From Ptiloglossa arizonensis (lineage: Eukaryota > Arthropoda > Insecta > Hymenoptera > Colletidae), in contig NC_135058.1 in NCBI RefSeq assembly GCF_051014685.1, positions 5,122,811 through 5,186,810 on the forward strand: a DNA stretch of 64,000 bases, in the 5' to 3' direction. Positions 25,411 to 37,660 of the stretch are shown piece after piece. How positions within the stretch are numbered: the first letter of the stretch is position 1; the number at the start of each line of letters is the position of its first letter. Under the pieces are notes generated by a model that was given only the letters and a program-made list of their open reading frames with translations, was not told the DNA's origin and searched no databases. Both the position numbers and the translations under genes were made by a program.

Positions 25411-27220
25411 ATTTCTTATCCAAAAAGAAATTTATCGAGCAACTTATTAATTCGTATTTACTGCACCAAAGTTACGTACGATATTATTCGAAAGATTGCA
25501 CAAAATACGATATCCGGTAGTAGAAATCTATATTCTCGATAGGGAATCAGGTGCAGTTGCAATCAACCTAACTTGAAATATAATAAGAACGTGTGCCCCG
25601 AGTTCGTTCGAAAATGAACGAAAAATCGTCAGAGTAAACGTAAACGTTAATTCGGCGCGATACGATAAATAACGTCGATCGTCGATAAATAACGCAACGA
25701 AGACGATAAACTGGATACCAGGCTCGGAGAATAAGGAAAATAATTGTATCATTAATTAGCAACGCTTGGAGATCAGTTGCCCGAAGTATATTCCGCAACG
25801 TTGGACACGGTGGCGCGTAAAACTAACGATTCTCGCGTTTTCCTCGAGGAGGGCGATACCCGGCCTCGTTGGTCCGCGATTAAAATTCTCTTCGAATATT
25901 TTGAACGAGCGAAGATAGACGGGGAAGTTTTTCAATTAACCGGCGGGAATGATTGAAAGTTAAGGTGAAGCGCGCGGTTAAAGAAGATACTCGTTTTGCG
26001 TGGTTGCACTTTCGGTCCGGCTCGTCCGGGTAACTGGTGGAGAAGTTTCCTATTAAAATTTCCCAAGGACACTCGTTCGAGGCTTGCAAATAAGAAATTC
26101 AGACGCAATTAATATCGGTGGCGAAACTGCGCGAACCGACAACGGGTCAAGGTGGATCTTTCTCGGTAAAGGACCGAAGAAAACGCGAAAAAATCGGAGC
26201 AAGAGGAACCCGAGAACGAGAGAGACGAAAGGAGCGTTACGCGTTACGCGGGAGAGAAAGATTTCCTTCTTTTTTTTTTTGTTCCTCTTCTCTCTTTTTT
26301 TTTTTTTTTCTTCGCCAGCGAGATGATTCAAAGCGCCGCGGTCGACACCCATAAATCGTGGAGAATTCTTCAGCGTTCACGGCGTACACCGATGAAGGAT
26401 CGCCCCGGGCAGATAGGCCGTTAATCAGGAATAAGGAGGTACTGATTCAGGAATTTTTAATGGCCGATCCCCACCTCTGCAACCGGTCCGGCATTCTCTC
26501 CCCGTGGAAAACGGCGTCGATTAATTTAGCAACGGCGACGTTTTGCAAAAAAAAGTTCACCATCCCCGGAAAGACAATGCCCGACCCCCGAAGATCTCGA
26601 AAGTTACAAAAGGGAGGACCCGGACAAAGGGTGCGAGAACGCTGGAACAAAGAGTAGATAACGGACCGGGCAAAAACACTGGGAGCAACGAGGGGGAGAA
26701 CGACCCCGTGCCCATCTTCTCCAACGTCCTCGGTCAAAGCGTTCGTCTTCGGCGAGAAAAATTGGCCGCCAAGAAGCGGTCCGCTTTTCTTGCTGCACAA
26801 TATTTTATGAGATGTAAGTGCCTCGCGAGGTCCCGTAACAACTCTCTAATACTTTTTACGTTATTCCGTAAACGCCGAGCGAGGTACATCGAAGTTAGGT
26901 AGGCACCGGTAATTTCAATTCCTCGTCGCTCGATGTCTGTGAAAAGTTTCACCCCTCGGAGGGACGGACAGCTTGGAAAGTAACACCGACGAACCACCGA
27001 GTGGTGTTTCGTTCATCGAAAGATTCGATATTGGCGATATTTTCAAACGATCTCTCGTATCGTATTATTTTCACGAGCAACTGCACAATTTAGGGATTTT
27101 GAGCGATCGAAGAAGGTAACTTTACAAGTGAGTCGTTCGTTGCTAAAAGAAACTCACTGATCCTTATTTTCTCAAACGTGGCGATAGATTGCTGTGCAAG
27201 TATTCGTTGTTCGAGATTAA

Positions 27221-27419
27221 CACTAGGTTTACGTATAAAAATATACCGTATAGAGAATGATAAAATTAGAAAGCTTCGAAGAAAATGAATTTCGATACAT
27301 ATTTGTCTCGTTAAATGGATAAAAGTCGGTACAAGTGACCGAGGAAAAATGTAAACGGTATTCGTAATTTTCCTCATCGATAGAAATGCGTGAAAATGAC
27401 GTGTCTCGTAAACCTAGTG
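27221..27419. mobile_element. 199-bp piggyBac-like MITE with TTAA target duplication
   Basis: The element starts CACTAGGTTTACG and ends with the exact reverse complement, CGTAAACCTAGTG. It is flanked on both sides by TTAA (27217-27220 and 27420-27423). A TTAA duplication with short CAC/CCC-type inverted ends is diagnostic of the piggyBac superfamily. The interior has no transposase, so this is a non-autonomous copy. The intact 13-bp ends and perfect target duplication suggest a comparatively young insertion. Confidence 0.9.
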
Positions 27420-28948
27420 TTAAAGAAAAACTTGACATTTATTTTTCAATGTACGCAGTATTAGATTAGACGTAAAGATTGATCATTAATTACATTTCTT
27501 CCTTTCGTTGCGTATCGAGAACGTCGCGTTTCGCTTCTGACTCGTATTATAAAAATTTATTCGTAAACGACAATAGTTACGGTTCTGTAAAACGAGCCTC
27601 GATACGGGATTAATTTTGAAATCGTGAAAGATATCCGATCGTTCAAAAACTTCGATGCCCCTTGTAAATGAAACTCTCGGTAATGTATTCCCACGTAAAC
27701 GATATTTCTTGCGTAAAATGTTCAGGGTAGCGTTATCCCCTAAACGTTCCGAACGGCGTGTCGTTTGTACGCGTTTTCTTCGATTCGTTCGTAATATACA
27801 CCGACGATTCACGGTGCTAGGTCGTCTCTGGCCCCTTGTTACCATCCCGGTGAAACGAAGTACCGAGAAATTAATTGCATCGGACGGATTAAACGTGTGT
27901 CAACACGAAAGGAATGGCTGCCGGTGGAACGAGAGGAGAGTAAGGAAAAATTTCAGCGCCCGAGTGGAAAGACGAGTGGAAAGCCACGGTGTTAGGGTGG
28001 AAATCTCCTTCTCCTCCTTGGACGCTACTGAGAAGGCCCATGCCGTAATGAAAACATGAATACTTGAAGCCCACCCACCGCCCATAATTATATCTTCGCC
28101 CTCGGGTTAGGCTCGAGCCACGATCCGGGGTTGAAGACGGTGAAACAGGGACCGGGGGTAGGGAAAGAATCGAGGGGGTGGACAGGGGTGCCATTTCTGT
28201 CCCCTAAATAATTAATTCCGGCAGCGCCGCCGGCTTAAACGCGTTGGGGAAGAAAACTTCGATGCCGGGAACGTGTCCAGAGATTCTCCAACGTTGGCCA
28301 ACACCGACCCAACTCGCGTCACACGGTGAAATCGATGGCTATAGGAGCACCATCGAGCAATATTTCAAAACGCGGATTCTCTAGCCACCGAGAATTCCGC
28401 GCGCTTTTGTCTTTAACGGACGGGAAGAAAACACGAGGCAATTTGTGAAATTCGAGGGTGAAACATTTGGCCACGCAGAAAAAGGGGTTTGATCCGGAGA
28501 AATGAAAGCGATCTTTGTATAGGGGAAACTCGGATAATTTCGTGATATTGAGAAATTTTTTGCCTACCCCCCTCCTACTGGAGAAACATTAATATAAATA
28601 TATATATATAGGTACGGTTCGGTACACGCGGCCCGTCGCTGAAATTCAACCATCGAACCGTTGCTCGGCTCGTAATCGTTCGTTTCTTTATTGGACTTGG
28701 TAAAATAAACCGTACACCTCTTTGATCGGGGTGTGCATAATCTCGCAATATGCGGTGAGATTCACTCCGAGATTCTTGAGGGTATTATTTCCAAATTGTG
28801 GTAAATATTTTAACACAAGATAAAACATTGTATGGAAATCGTAGAGCGAGGAAAGACAATTTTTTAATTCGTCTCGTCCTTCCACGTTCACGGACGGAGA
28901 ATCATCGAACGCGAAAATTGTTGCACGAGCTACGAACCAATGTAAGAG

Positions 28949-29112
28949 ATTGCTCGATAAGTTTCGTCGTTTTGTTTTTCTAAGATGTTATCACTGTTCG
29001 ATAAACGTGTGCGAAGTTTCACGTAGATCCGTCGACTCGTTCGTATATTTACAATTATTCAAATCATAGTATTTCTTTTACAATGGAAAAAACGACAAGA
29101 CTTAGCGAACAA
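28949..29112 (-). mobile_element. TIR element of about 163 bp (MITE family B, copy 3, inverted)
   Basis: The left end TTGCTCGATAAGTTTCGTCG pairs with a right end whose reverse complement is TTGTTCGCTAAGTCTTGTCG. The interior is the reverse complement of the 25.2-kb copy (GTTTCACGTAGATCCGTCGA, CGTATATTTACAATT). Of the three copies its ends are the best preserved and define the family's termini. Confidence 0.8.
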
Positions 29113-29519
29113 TTTAATGTGCAAGATTGTTCTTGAAAGTACGTTGATAATGTTCGACGATTCCCCTCAGAGTTATTCGAACGAAGCGAACTTTCTTTCG
29201 AGGTTTGAAAAATTGCCTTTTTTTTTAAATTATCTCCAAGGTACTGAGATCATTGTGTCACTGTCGCGATACAGATAAAGGGAACAGAAGCGTTGTTCTT
29301 GTCCCGTGAAATCTGAAACGGTGTCCGCGATAAAAATGCAAAGGTGGATGAAAGTAATCGACGATATTCTTAACGAATATCGCGAGACCGTAACGGAAGG
29401 GGGTTCGGGATTTCTTTCGAGGAAGAAAATCACTAATCTCGGTCTCCTTCTCGCACCTACGCGGTCCCAACAATTCGGTGGAGAGTTTTGCAAGAGGTAC
29501 CCACCTCCCGGAAGATAAG

Positions 29520-29650
29520 ATGCAGGATTAATGGGCGCGGCATTAGGGCGTAATTTTATGGGGATTATTTTAAAGGCTTTCTCGGATCCAGTGGCTCAGC
29601 CGCGATTATCTAGACATCATTAATCATGCGGCCCGGTTTAAACTTTGCAG
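29520..29650. promoter_or_regulatory. candidate regulatory block with GGATTA and Caudal-type words
   Basis: GGATTA occurs at 29525-29530 and 29562-29567; it is the core bound by Bicoid/Orthodenticle homeodomains. TTTTATGG, a Caudal-type site, lies at 29554-29561 and adjoins the second GGATTA. Further TTAAT and ATTAATCAT words follow near 29620. The block is richer in such words and poorer in TCGA than its surroundings. In wasps, orthodenticle and caudal regulate gap genes (established for Nasonia). Linking this block to Kr is an inference. Confidence 0.3.
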
Positions 29651-30200
29651 CATGGTATAGCCCGAAAACTTTTCAAGCGCCGTTTACTCGATTCGAAGAA
29701 GACGTCCAACGAGACGCGAGAATTTGAAAACGCGTTCGAAACACGATAACGAACAATTTCGCTCCGATTGATACCGTAATAGTGTTCGTTCTCGTTGTCA
29801 CGAGGTTCTCCGTACGATTTCTCGACGATCGACCGCACTTCGATCCTTTAAAATCTGTATAATCGAAAACGAAAGAATCGTTGCGATGGAGTCGTATTCG
29901 AAACGTGAAATTCATTGTCATTCAACGATCTTTCGATGAATCGTCGGTCATTGGAAAATTGTAAAGAGGAATCGACTCTTTTTATTTACTCTCGATTGAA
30001 TACTCTTTCGTCGAGTCGATGTTCAGAATTAAAAAGAATATTCGATTTGTTTGCGTACCGTAGAATACGGTAATCTTTTATTTCGCTGTATCTACGAAAT
30101 GTATTTGAAAGAGTCGATCGAAGAATTAGCTCTTTGTTCGATCAATTGGCAAGACGAAAGGTGAACGACGAAGTAAAATGAAAGGCATCGTTCAACAGAG

Positions 30201-30430
30201 GAAGGGGTGAAACGTGCAACGCCCCTTTCTCTTCTATTAACCAATCCAACGGCGAAGGCCTGTCCGGCATGCATAATTACACAAAAAAAAGTACACTCGA
30301 CAGATGCTGCAAAGGGTTGGAGAGCGGTGAACTCCGGCTCGGCGCAGTCAGAAGGGTTAAATAAATCGCGGCGCTTTGATTGGTCGACCGGAGTAGGGTG
30401 GACGAAAGGGTACACTGAAAGGGTTCGCGT
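30201..30430. promoter_or_regulatory. candidate regulatory block, second Krüppel-site cluster
   Basis: Krüppel-like words occur at 30201 (GAAGGGGTGA), 30311 (AAAGGGTTGG), 30351 (GAAGGGTTAA, a full match to the fly consensus core), 30401 (GACGAAAGGGTA) and 30418 (AAAGGGTTCG). A further GCCCCTTTCT lies at 30221. Words of this type are sparse immediately on either side. This is motif evidence only. Confidence 0.3.
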
Positions 30431-32173
30431 TGAATCGACGCTTATCGGCCATCTTAAAATCGATCTACATGGTCGCTGCTGAGTTTTTTTTGCAAATTTT
30501 GTATCACGAAACCGATGGGACAAATTTCAACTCTGAACCATTTCTTCGTCAATCGAAGCACAGATCGTTTGCTCTTACCTGTTTATATTGACAATATACG
30601 TCGATCGAGAGTATTGGAAGTTAACTTTGGTCGAAAATATAAGTCACAACTTATTCTAATAAAGTTTCAACTCGATATTCAATCGAAGATTCAAATTGAA
30701 CATTTTTTAATCGAGTTTTTGTCTCGTTGCACTTGTTTGTAAATTTATGAGGAAAATATTCCAGAGTTAATCGTTAATCGTAGATTTATCGAGGCGATAT
30801 TTTTCGAACGGAGAATCGTTTGAAAGTTTGAAGAGACTAAAAAATATTGAGAAACGTTATCGCAATCTTTTGAAAAATATTACAATTTTTTAGAGATTTG
30901 TATTACCAGACCTTCCACTCCTTATTAAAATCAGTTTCTTGGTAAACGGTTGACGTCAAGACCGCTGTAGGAAAGGTAATGAACAATTCCCTCTATAAAC
31001 CACCGAAGAAGTAATCATTTCATCGTAGAGGCAAACACTGATTCGCTGAAGAAACATTTTAAATTCACGATATTTCACGCTGGCTAACAAGCCAGAAATC
31101 AAGCGCTGTGTACAGTTTATTCCAGAAAACGCAGTCGTTAAAATTCTCCGTACAAAATTCTAGACAGTGCAAATATTTACTCGCAAGGAGAAAGAAAGAA
31201 GAAAAAAGAAACGAGGAAGATCCCCTTGCAGCGATCCGACATCTTCTTCGTCCGCATAATTCGTAATAAATGGAAAGTTGAACGCGCTTTAAATATCCGA
31301 CGTTATTTGTCGTAGCGCCGTCGTTTCGTTTTCTGCTTCAAATCCCATTTTATTCGCGTCTTAATCCACGAAACCCTCGCCCCCGACGATGAGAAAAAAA
31401 AAAAAGGAAAAAAACTAGCATAATAAAGGACCCTTGAAATCCAGGACCGAGGAACGAATACATTGCACGCGCGTTGCATAAATATTATTAAGTTTGATCA
31501 TCGAAGCATGTCGACATCTGCCCGATCGGGCGATTTTTGAGTCTTCCCGATCGGATATAAATTTGACAGTATCAGAGGATGGCCCTTTGTACCGTTTTTT
31601 TTTTTTTTTCTTTCTTTCTTTTTCTTCTTCTTCTTCTTCTTCTCCTCCATCGCGCGGCACGGACCGAACGCGTGCCGCAAATAGAATTCATTGTTAGAGA
31701 AAGGTCTCCAGGGAAGTGGAACGTTTGATTCGGTGACTTGGGCGGTTCTTGAAATCGAAAAGTGTTTTTTCGAAGAGCCTCGAGCCGTACCTTTCGAAGG
31801 TAACGTCAGATCCTTGTATTTATTTTGATCCATTTGCGTCGAATACGTTTCTGGAAATAGTTAAAGCGTCGCTTACGCGAACGACTTTATCGATCGGTGT
31901 GATTTTTGGCAACGATATCACCATTAAACGGATGAGATCGCTCGTAGGTGAAAATTGAAATACGAAAAGAAATTACACGGGAACGATTTCTAAAATTTCG
32001 TGTTTAAAAAGAAATTAATTGATATTTTATATCATCGATTTAAATTGTAAAATTTATTTTGTAACAGGTAACTTTCGTTTCCTTATGTTTCGTATGTATT
32101 TCGATCTTAATTTCAATTATCGTTGTATTACATCGAAGGCTAAAATACTACCGAACAAAATTTTTCTATTGTA

Positions 32174-32242
32174 AGTTAATCGTACTCTATTTTTCTTTCT
32201 TAGTTAATTGTACTCTATATTTCTTCTGCAAGTTAATCGTAC
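32174..32242. repeat. short tandem repeat, 28-29 bp unit
   Basis: AGTTAATYGTACTCTAT begins at 32174 and 32202, and a third, truncated unit (AGTTAATCGTAC) begins at 32231. The units are separated by T/C-rich linkers. Confidence 0.85.
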
Positions 32243-32923
32243 GAAAAGGGAAAATTTGGTAAATATTGTGATACAAATTTGACAAATAATTCCATAATTC
32301 TTTAGAGTATTCTGCAATACTCGTGCGCGATCGACGAAACCGATGATCGATTCCTCGCCGGGAAATGTTCGTAAATGTTTCTCCTAAGCTCGAAAGTTTC
32401 GAGCGTGCATCGTTTCTCCGTACGAGGCCCTCGTGGAAGAGAGTCGTTAATATTTGTTTCTTGATTCGCACCTAAGCAGGTGTTGAGCACAAGGGCGGCA
32501 TTGTGCGGGATTTAGAATCGCCCACGCGCTTCGAATCTACGATCTAAAAACGTTTCGTGCTTCCGCATCCTGCCCCCGGCTTGGCATAATTTCACGTAAT
32601 ACCGCGACACCGTGCAAGATCCATTGTAACGCGTCGCATTCCGAACTCGTGTCGACGGACGATCGTGACGACTGTATTTGGTAAACTGACAGCCGACGTT
32701 CTTTCATTTCTTCGAAGCATCGAAAGCACGAGAAACATTTCACACCGAATTGTTTACATTTCGAAAAGTACTCGCGAGTATTCAACAAAATCTTAAATAT
32801 ACAAACGCCTTGTTTTCGACCATAGGAAGAATACCGGAGGAAAATATTTATTTGGAAGGGACGAATACGACGGGTGAGTAATTTCTCTCCAAGTTATATT
32901 TTTCAAGATTTTTTATTTAAATC

Positions 32924-33239
32924 GAGAAATACAATAATCTACGATGGCACAACCTTGATGCGATCTTGAATAGAAAAATATAGTAACTCGCTAATTTGGA
33001 AATATATAAAGTTGACTAGTACCGTTTTAAGCACTTGTCGAAATGTTTCCTGTGAGCATCGGAGAACATGTAGTGTTAGTAGAGAAATACAATAATCTAC
33101 GATGGCACAACCTTGATGCGATCTTGAATAGAAAAATATAGTAACTCGCTAATTTGGAAATATACAAAGTTGACTAGTACCGTTTTAAGCACTTGTCGAA
33201 ATGTTTCCTGTGAGCATCGGAGAACATGTAGTGTTAGTG
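32924..33239. repeat. near-perfect 158-bp tandem duplication
   Basis: Copy 1 (32924-33081) and copy 2 (33082-33239) differ at one or two bases (for example TATATAAAG versus TATACAAAG). Each contains ACGATGGCACAACCTTGATG and ends GAGCATCGGAGAACATGTAG plus TGTTAGT. The ending motif CATCGGAGAACA recurs twice more in the next 400 bp. The identity implies a very recent duplication or an assembly artefact. Confidence 0.95.
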
Positions 33240-33640
33240 CGTTCGAAGTCCGTTCGCGAGCGAAGGGACGCGCTGTGCCTCGGACTTGATGTCCATAGCA
33301 GCGTTCTCGCTACTTTTGCCTGGTGTTCGGGCATCTACCTTCTTGTCGCACCGTCAGGTAGTTCGGAGGGTGACGGCGGCGAACCTTCACTGCCATAGCA
33401 TCGGAGAACATTTATTGTCTTGCAGCTTCCCGGGCGTCGATTGCGCGAGCTGTGTCGTACCAAGGCTTTCGCCTAAACCGAACGGTGTTGGGGCTAGCTT
33501 GCAACCGCTGCCAACGGTCACGCACGTAGGTGTTTCGTGCGGCGAGCATGGAAAAACCCCTCCTTCACCGCTCAAGGATCATCAGGAGAGCATCGGAGAA
33601 CAGTCGATCCACGCGAAGGGCAAACAATTCTTAAGATTCC
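33240..33640. other. anomalous block of unknown nature carrying CATCGGAGAACA motifs
   Basis: Base composition shifts to balanced GC with few TCGA or A/T runs. The word AGCATCGGAGAACA closes the block's internal segments at about 33398 and 33587, as it closes the two 158-bp copies upstream. The open frames (33286-33666 on +, 33387-33575 on -) have no domain I know. It may be part of an unrecognised interspersed element or a non-coding transcript. Confidence 0.4.
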
Positions 33641-36600
33641 CGACGCGTGGTATCTCGTCTCGATAACGACCCGTTGGAAAACACTCGCCAGAAACGCGTT
33701 CGCGTCCACCTCGCCGTGGAAAGAAAAATCAGCAATGGTCGTTGTCGTTGTCGTGTAAGTGTGCACCCTAAACGGGACCTCTCGAACCGGTCCCCCTTTG
33801 CGGCGTCCTCGGAGCATGAAAGAGTAGCCGCGGCAGGTCCCCTCCCCTCTCCTCTCCAGCCTCGTCGGTCCAAAAACGGCGTCGCGTCGACGAGATCCAT
33901 ACGGCCACTCGACTTTCTTCCTTCGTTTCCGCAAGTGGTCCGGCTCGTTTGAAGTTCATCCTGTCGCCAACCGTTGCGCCCAAACGAGCGAGCGCCCTCT
34001 CGGTACCGCGATCGGGTTCACGGAGGAGCGCGGAGAATCACGGAGGAAGACACTGACGCGCGGAGAAGGACCGTGGCGAACCGTGGGTTGATAGCAGTAA
34101 AGAGGGGAGAGATCTTCGAGGGCCGTGGGGAACAGAGGAGGAGGACCGCGGAGGACCAACAGGGACGGAACGGAAGGGGAAGAGGACCGTGGAGGACCGA
34201 AGGGGGGAAGGAGCACCAACGAGGAGAACCAACGGGGGCCGAAGGGTAGGGGAAGAGGAGCTCTGACGTGCAGGCGGCTTTCCGCTTCCGAGAGCACGAA
34301 CGCGATAAAATGATCCATCGGCACGAGACTCGTGGTACGGGATCTCGGAGGAGGGAACGAAACGGCAGCCTGTTGCTGCCGGTCGCGTGGATCCCTCGCA
34401 TGTGTGCGGAACGTGTACGGAAGGTGCAGGAAAAGGAAGGAACGAAGAGCCGGAGGAGGAGGAGGCGGTAGAGGAGGAGAACGAGTCGATGAAAGCGAAA
34501 CACAGAGGGAGGGCCACGGACTACGTCGTGTAGTTGCTTAGACGATCCACCCGTTTACGAAACCACCCTACCCTCCTTGTAGCTATTGTTCTTTCGTCGG
34601 CGAGCGAGAGGGACACGCGTCCTCTCGACCGTTACCCTTCACCGTGATCGAATTTCACCGCGGCCACGAACAAACCACGCCAACCTCGGCGACACGTATC
34701 CGAGCACTGTCCTCGTGACCGATCTCGGTCGCTACTTCGAGATCGATTCCCACCGATGGAAATACTTTCGAAAGATCCAGGATTTTACGCCGCGTGGAAT
34801 TTCTTTCGCCACGGAGAGACGGTTTTTTTTAGCGTTCGCATGGAACGATAGCTGTGTACATTCATAGAGGTTGCGCGCAGGAAGGATTTATAGTACGAAG
34901 AGTCGAATATCGAGGTGGACCGAACGAGAAGATTCCATGAGGTTTTTATAAGATTGGAACTATTGTAACTAATACAGGCTGTGAACAGCAACGATTTCTA
35001 CTACGAAGTATTGAACGTTGAGACGCGATCGTAATACAGCAGCTCCGTTTAAGCACGACTGACACGGTTGTGGAACTATCTCGCACCCTTTACGATTATC
35101 TCGCGAATGCACGTAACAACGAGAATTGTACTATCAGTTATCGCACGATCGCTTCTTACCTTTTCTTCGCTAAAGTCTTCGGTAGTCCAAGTACTGCGTC
35201 ATCAAATACATTAATAACGATCTTTCACCAATTTGGGAAGCAAAATGTGGTAACGAGAGAATCTACTGTGAAAGAAACAAAGTTAACGCGACAACGCGGT
35301 AATCGTTTCGCGTAGAGAATCCAAAGAAGAGTCCCGAAAGTAAATCGATCGAGGATCGTTAAAAAAGATCCAAACTGTCGCGAAATTGCTCGAGAGGTAC
35401 GAGCTTCGGTTCACAATGCGCACGGTAACTCCTCGAGCCGGACGAGAAACTCGCTGATCATGCGTAGCTACAGCCGCGTGCCACAAAAGCAGAATGCGAA
35501 GGAGTGGAGAGCACCGAGCCCCGGCATCCTTCTCGTGACCATTTGTCAGTGTCCATTAGTAGCTTGACAGGAGGACGTTTAACGCGACACAATGTTAAAG
35601 AGTTGTGTATTTGCAAAGTTAAATGAACCTTGCACCGTGGGCGACGATTGTGCAGCTGCGAAGAACGGACCTCCGCCTCGAGCTGCTGCGAGAAGAGCTG
35701 CCACTCGAGGTGTGCCCATGCGAGAGAACACTAAGGACGAAGGTACCAAGTGGAAGAGGGCGAGCTGACCGCGTACACCTCTTTCGGTGTATAAATAAAA
35801 GTAACTTCTGCGACGTGCAGCGACCAATCCACCACCCTTCGATCCACTTTGAGTATCAATGTTCATGGATCGCTCCAAAGAGACATTCTTCGAACGCGAT
35901 CTAATAGGAGGTTTGATAATTCCTCGAACGGTTATTCTTTCGCGATACCGATGGATTATTGTAAAAAGTTGTTCACGAAGGAAATGTATCGATCCGAATT
36001 ATTCGGGACACGGAAAATTGTCGTCGTTTAAAATTGCATCCGTACACTTCTGGTTGGAAAATACGAACTTTTTTTACAATCGTTGGAAAAAGTAGTTTCC
36101 AACCGTCGAAAAGCGAGTCTTTGTTTTCCAACCGTTGGAAGAAGATTTTATTCTTCAACTGGAAAGATTTAAACGCACTAATTTGTTCGAAAAAATTCAA
36201 CGCAAATACGTTTTAGGTTAAAACGATAAGGAAGATTATTTACCCAATCGAAGGTGATACGAACCTTTTACCCGATGATCATTCTTTCAACCTCGCAACG
36301 ATACTCGCATTCGAATCGTAATTGTTCCACGTATACGGTCACCATGGACCAACGATAAGAATAGATTCTTTTTTTCATTTTTCAACCGTTCTCAATTCTC
36401 CCTATATTCGAACGATTCTTTGCTATTCGCCGATATCTCCGACAAAGGAGACAAAATTTAGATATTATCCTACTAAAAAAGAACTTTACCAATATCCGGG
36501 TAATTAGTTACCCGGACGAGGAAGACGAAAAATTCTTCGACTCGGATTCATCCAAGCCTACTACACGAAGCGAGAGGAGACGATGTTTACGATCACGGTG

Positions 36601-37660
36601 AAAAAATCGCGAAGGATTTACACAAACGAGTGTACTCTTCTCGATCCTCGATGAACGATATCAATCTGAGAGAAAGATCAATGAAAATTCTCACCGCTGG
36701 TAAAAGTATCGTCGACGACGATAAATCTTATCTTGGACGTTTCGAACAACGTCGTCGACGAGGTGGTGACGAGCCAGCCGCGCGAATTCGTTACAAAAGT
36801 CGAAGGCTCGTTTCTCCGTGAGGGTCACGTAGGTCTTTCGAAAATCCAAATCAGCGAGAAATGAAATCGACCGTGTCAGTTTCGGCCCGCGGGCTCGCAT
36901 TCTTCCGATGGATCTGCGACAATGCGAGTAAAGGCCCTCGAAGAAACCCGGCCGCGGAGAGAACGTTTAGGACAGAGGCGAACCAAACGGACGGGATAAA
37001 AACGCAAGGGTGGACCACACAAGTGAAATCGTTCGGCCGCGGGGCGAGGGTATCGATCGCACGAGCGCGCGGTTCGCCATCGATTAAGTTGTTGAAAAAA
37101 ACCGCCGGACGAAACAATTGCACCTTGTCGAAAGTTTTCGTCGGTACTAAATCGAGAGATCTCAACCGCCCTTGCTCCTCGTTCACTCGAGGCGTGTTAT
37201 TAATTCCACGGAGGATGCGGTTCGTCGTGGAACGAGAGACACACCTGTCTTATGGTAATGGTGCATAAATCCAATGGAAGCGCAACACCGAGGCCGCTAT
37301 AAGCCTTAATTTATAGACCTCGTAGGCGTATGACAACGGCCCACGAAAATGGGAACAGGTACTCCGTTAGTATACCCGAATCGTGGAACCTCTCGTTATC
37401 TAATCCGAATGCCCTCCCGGACGTGAAACATCGATGACCGGCCACGACGTACAGGTGTTGTCGGGAAATACGACTTCCATTCCGGTTCGGTATGTATCGA
37501 TCGAAGTTTAATCACGGGAGGTTGAAGCTGCAACGGTGTCTGGAAAAAGTTGGAGAAATTTCACGCTGAAACTGTGTCCCGGTTTTGAAAACGATTCGGT
37601 GACGCGTTCGGAAACATCGATACGTATTGCGGGCATCGATCGGCTGGCCGAGGTGATCGT
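33641..37660. other. intergenic; purine-skewed block and palindromes
   Basis: From 34019 to 34260 the + strand is strongly G/A-rich, with repeated GGACCGxGGAGGACC words; the overlapping open frames there are composition artefacts. At 36082-36140 two nested palindromes occur, GTTGGAAA/TTTCCAAC and TTCCAACCGTTGGAA. No gene is supported. Confidence 0.5.

Larger units (their letters stand above)
24359..32923. other. intergenic with MITEs and candidate regulatory blocks
   Basis: No gene is supported in this 8.6 kb. It holds MITEs at 24966, 25236 and 28949, a piggyBac-like element at 27221, an (AT)n run near 28595, two motif-bearing blocks (29520-29650, 30201-30430), a T/CTT-rich tract at 31598-31650 and a small repeat at 32174-32242. 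Purine- or A-rich runs create the longer open frames (26.1-26.9 kb), which are low in complexity and have no known domain. Confidence 0.5.
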
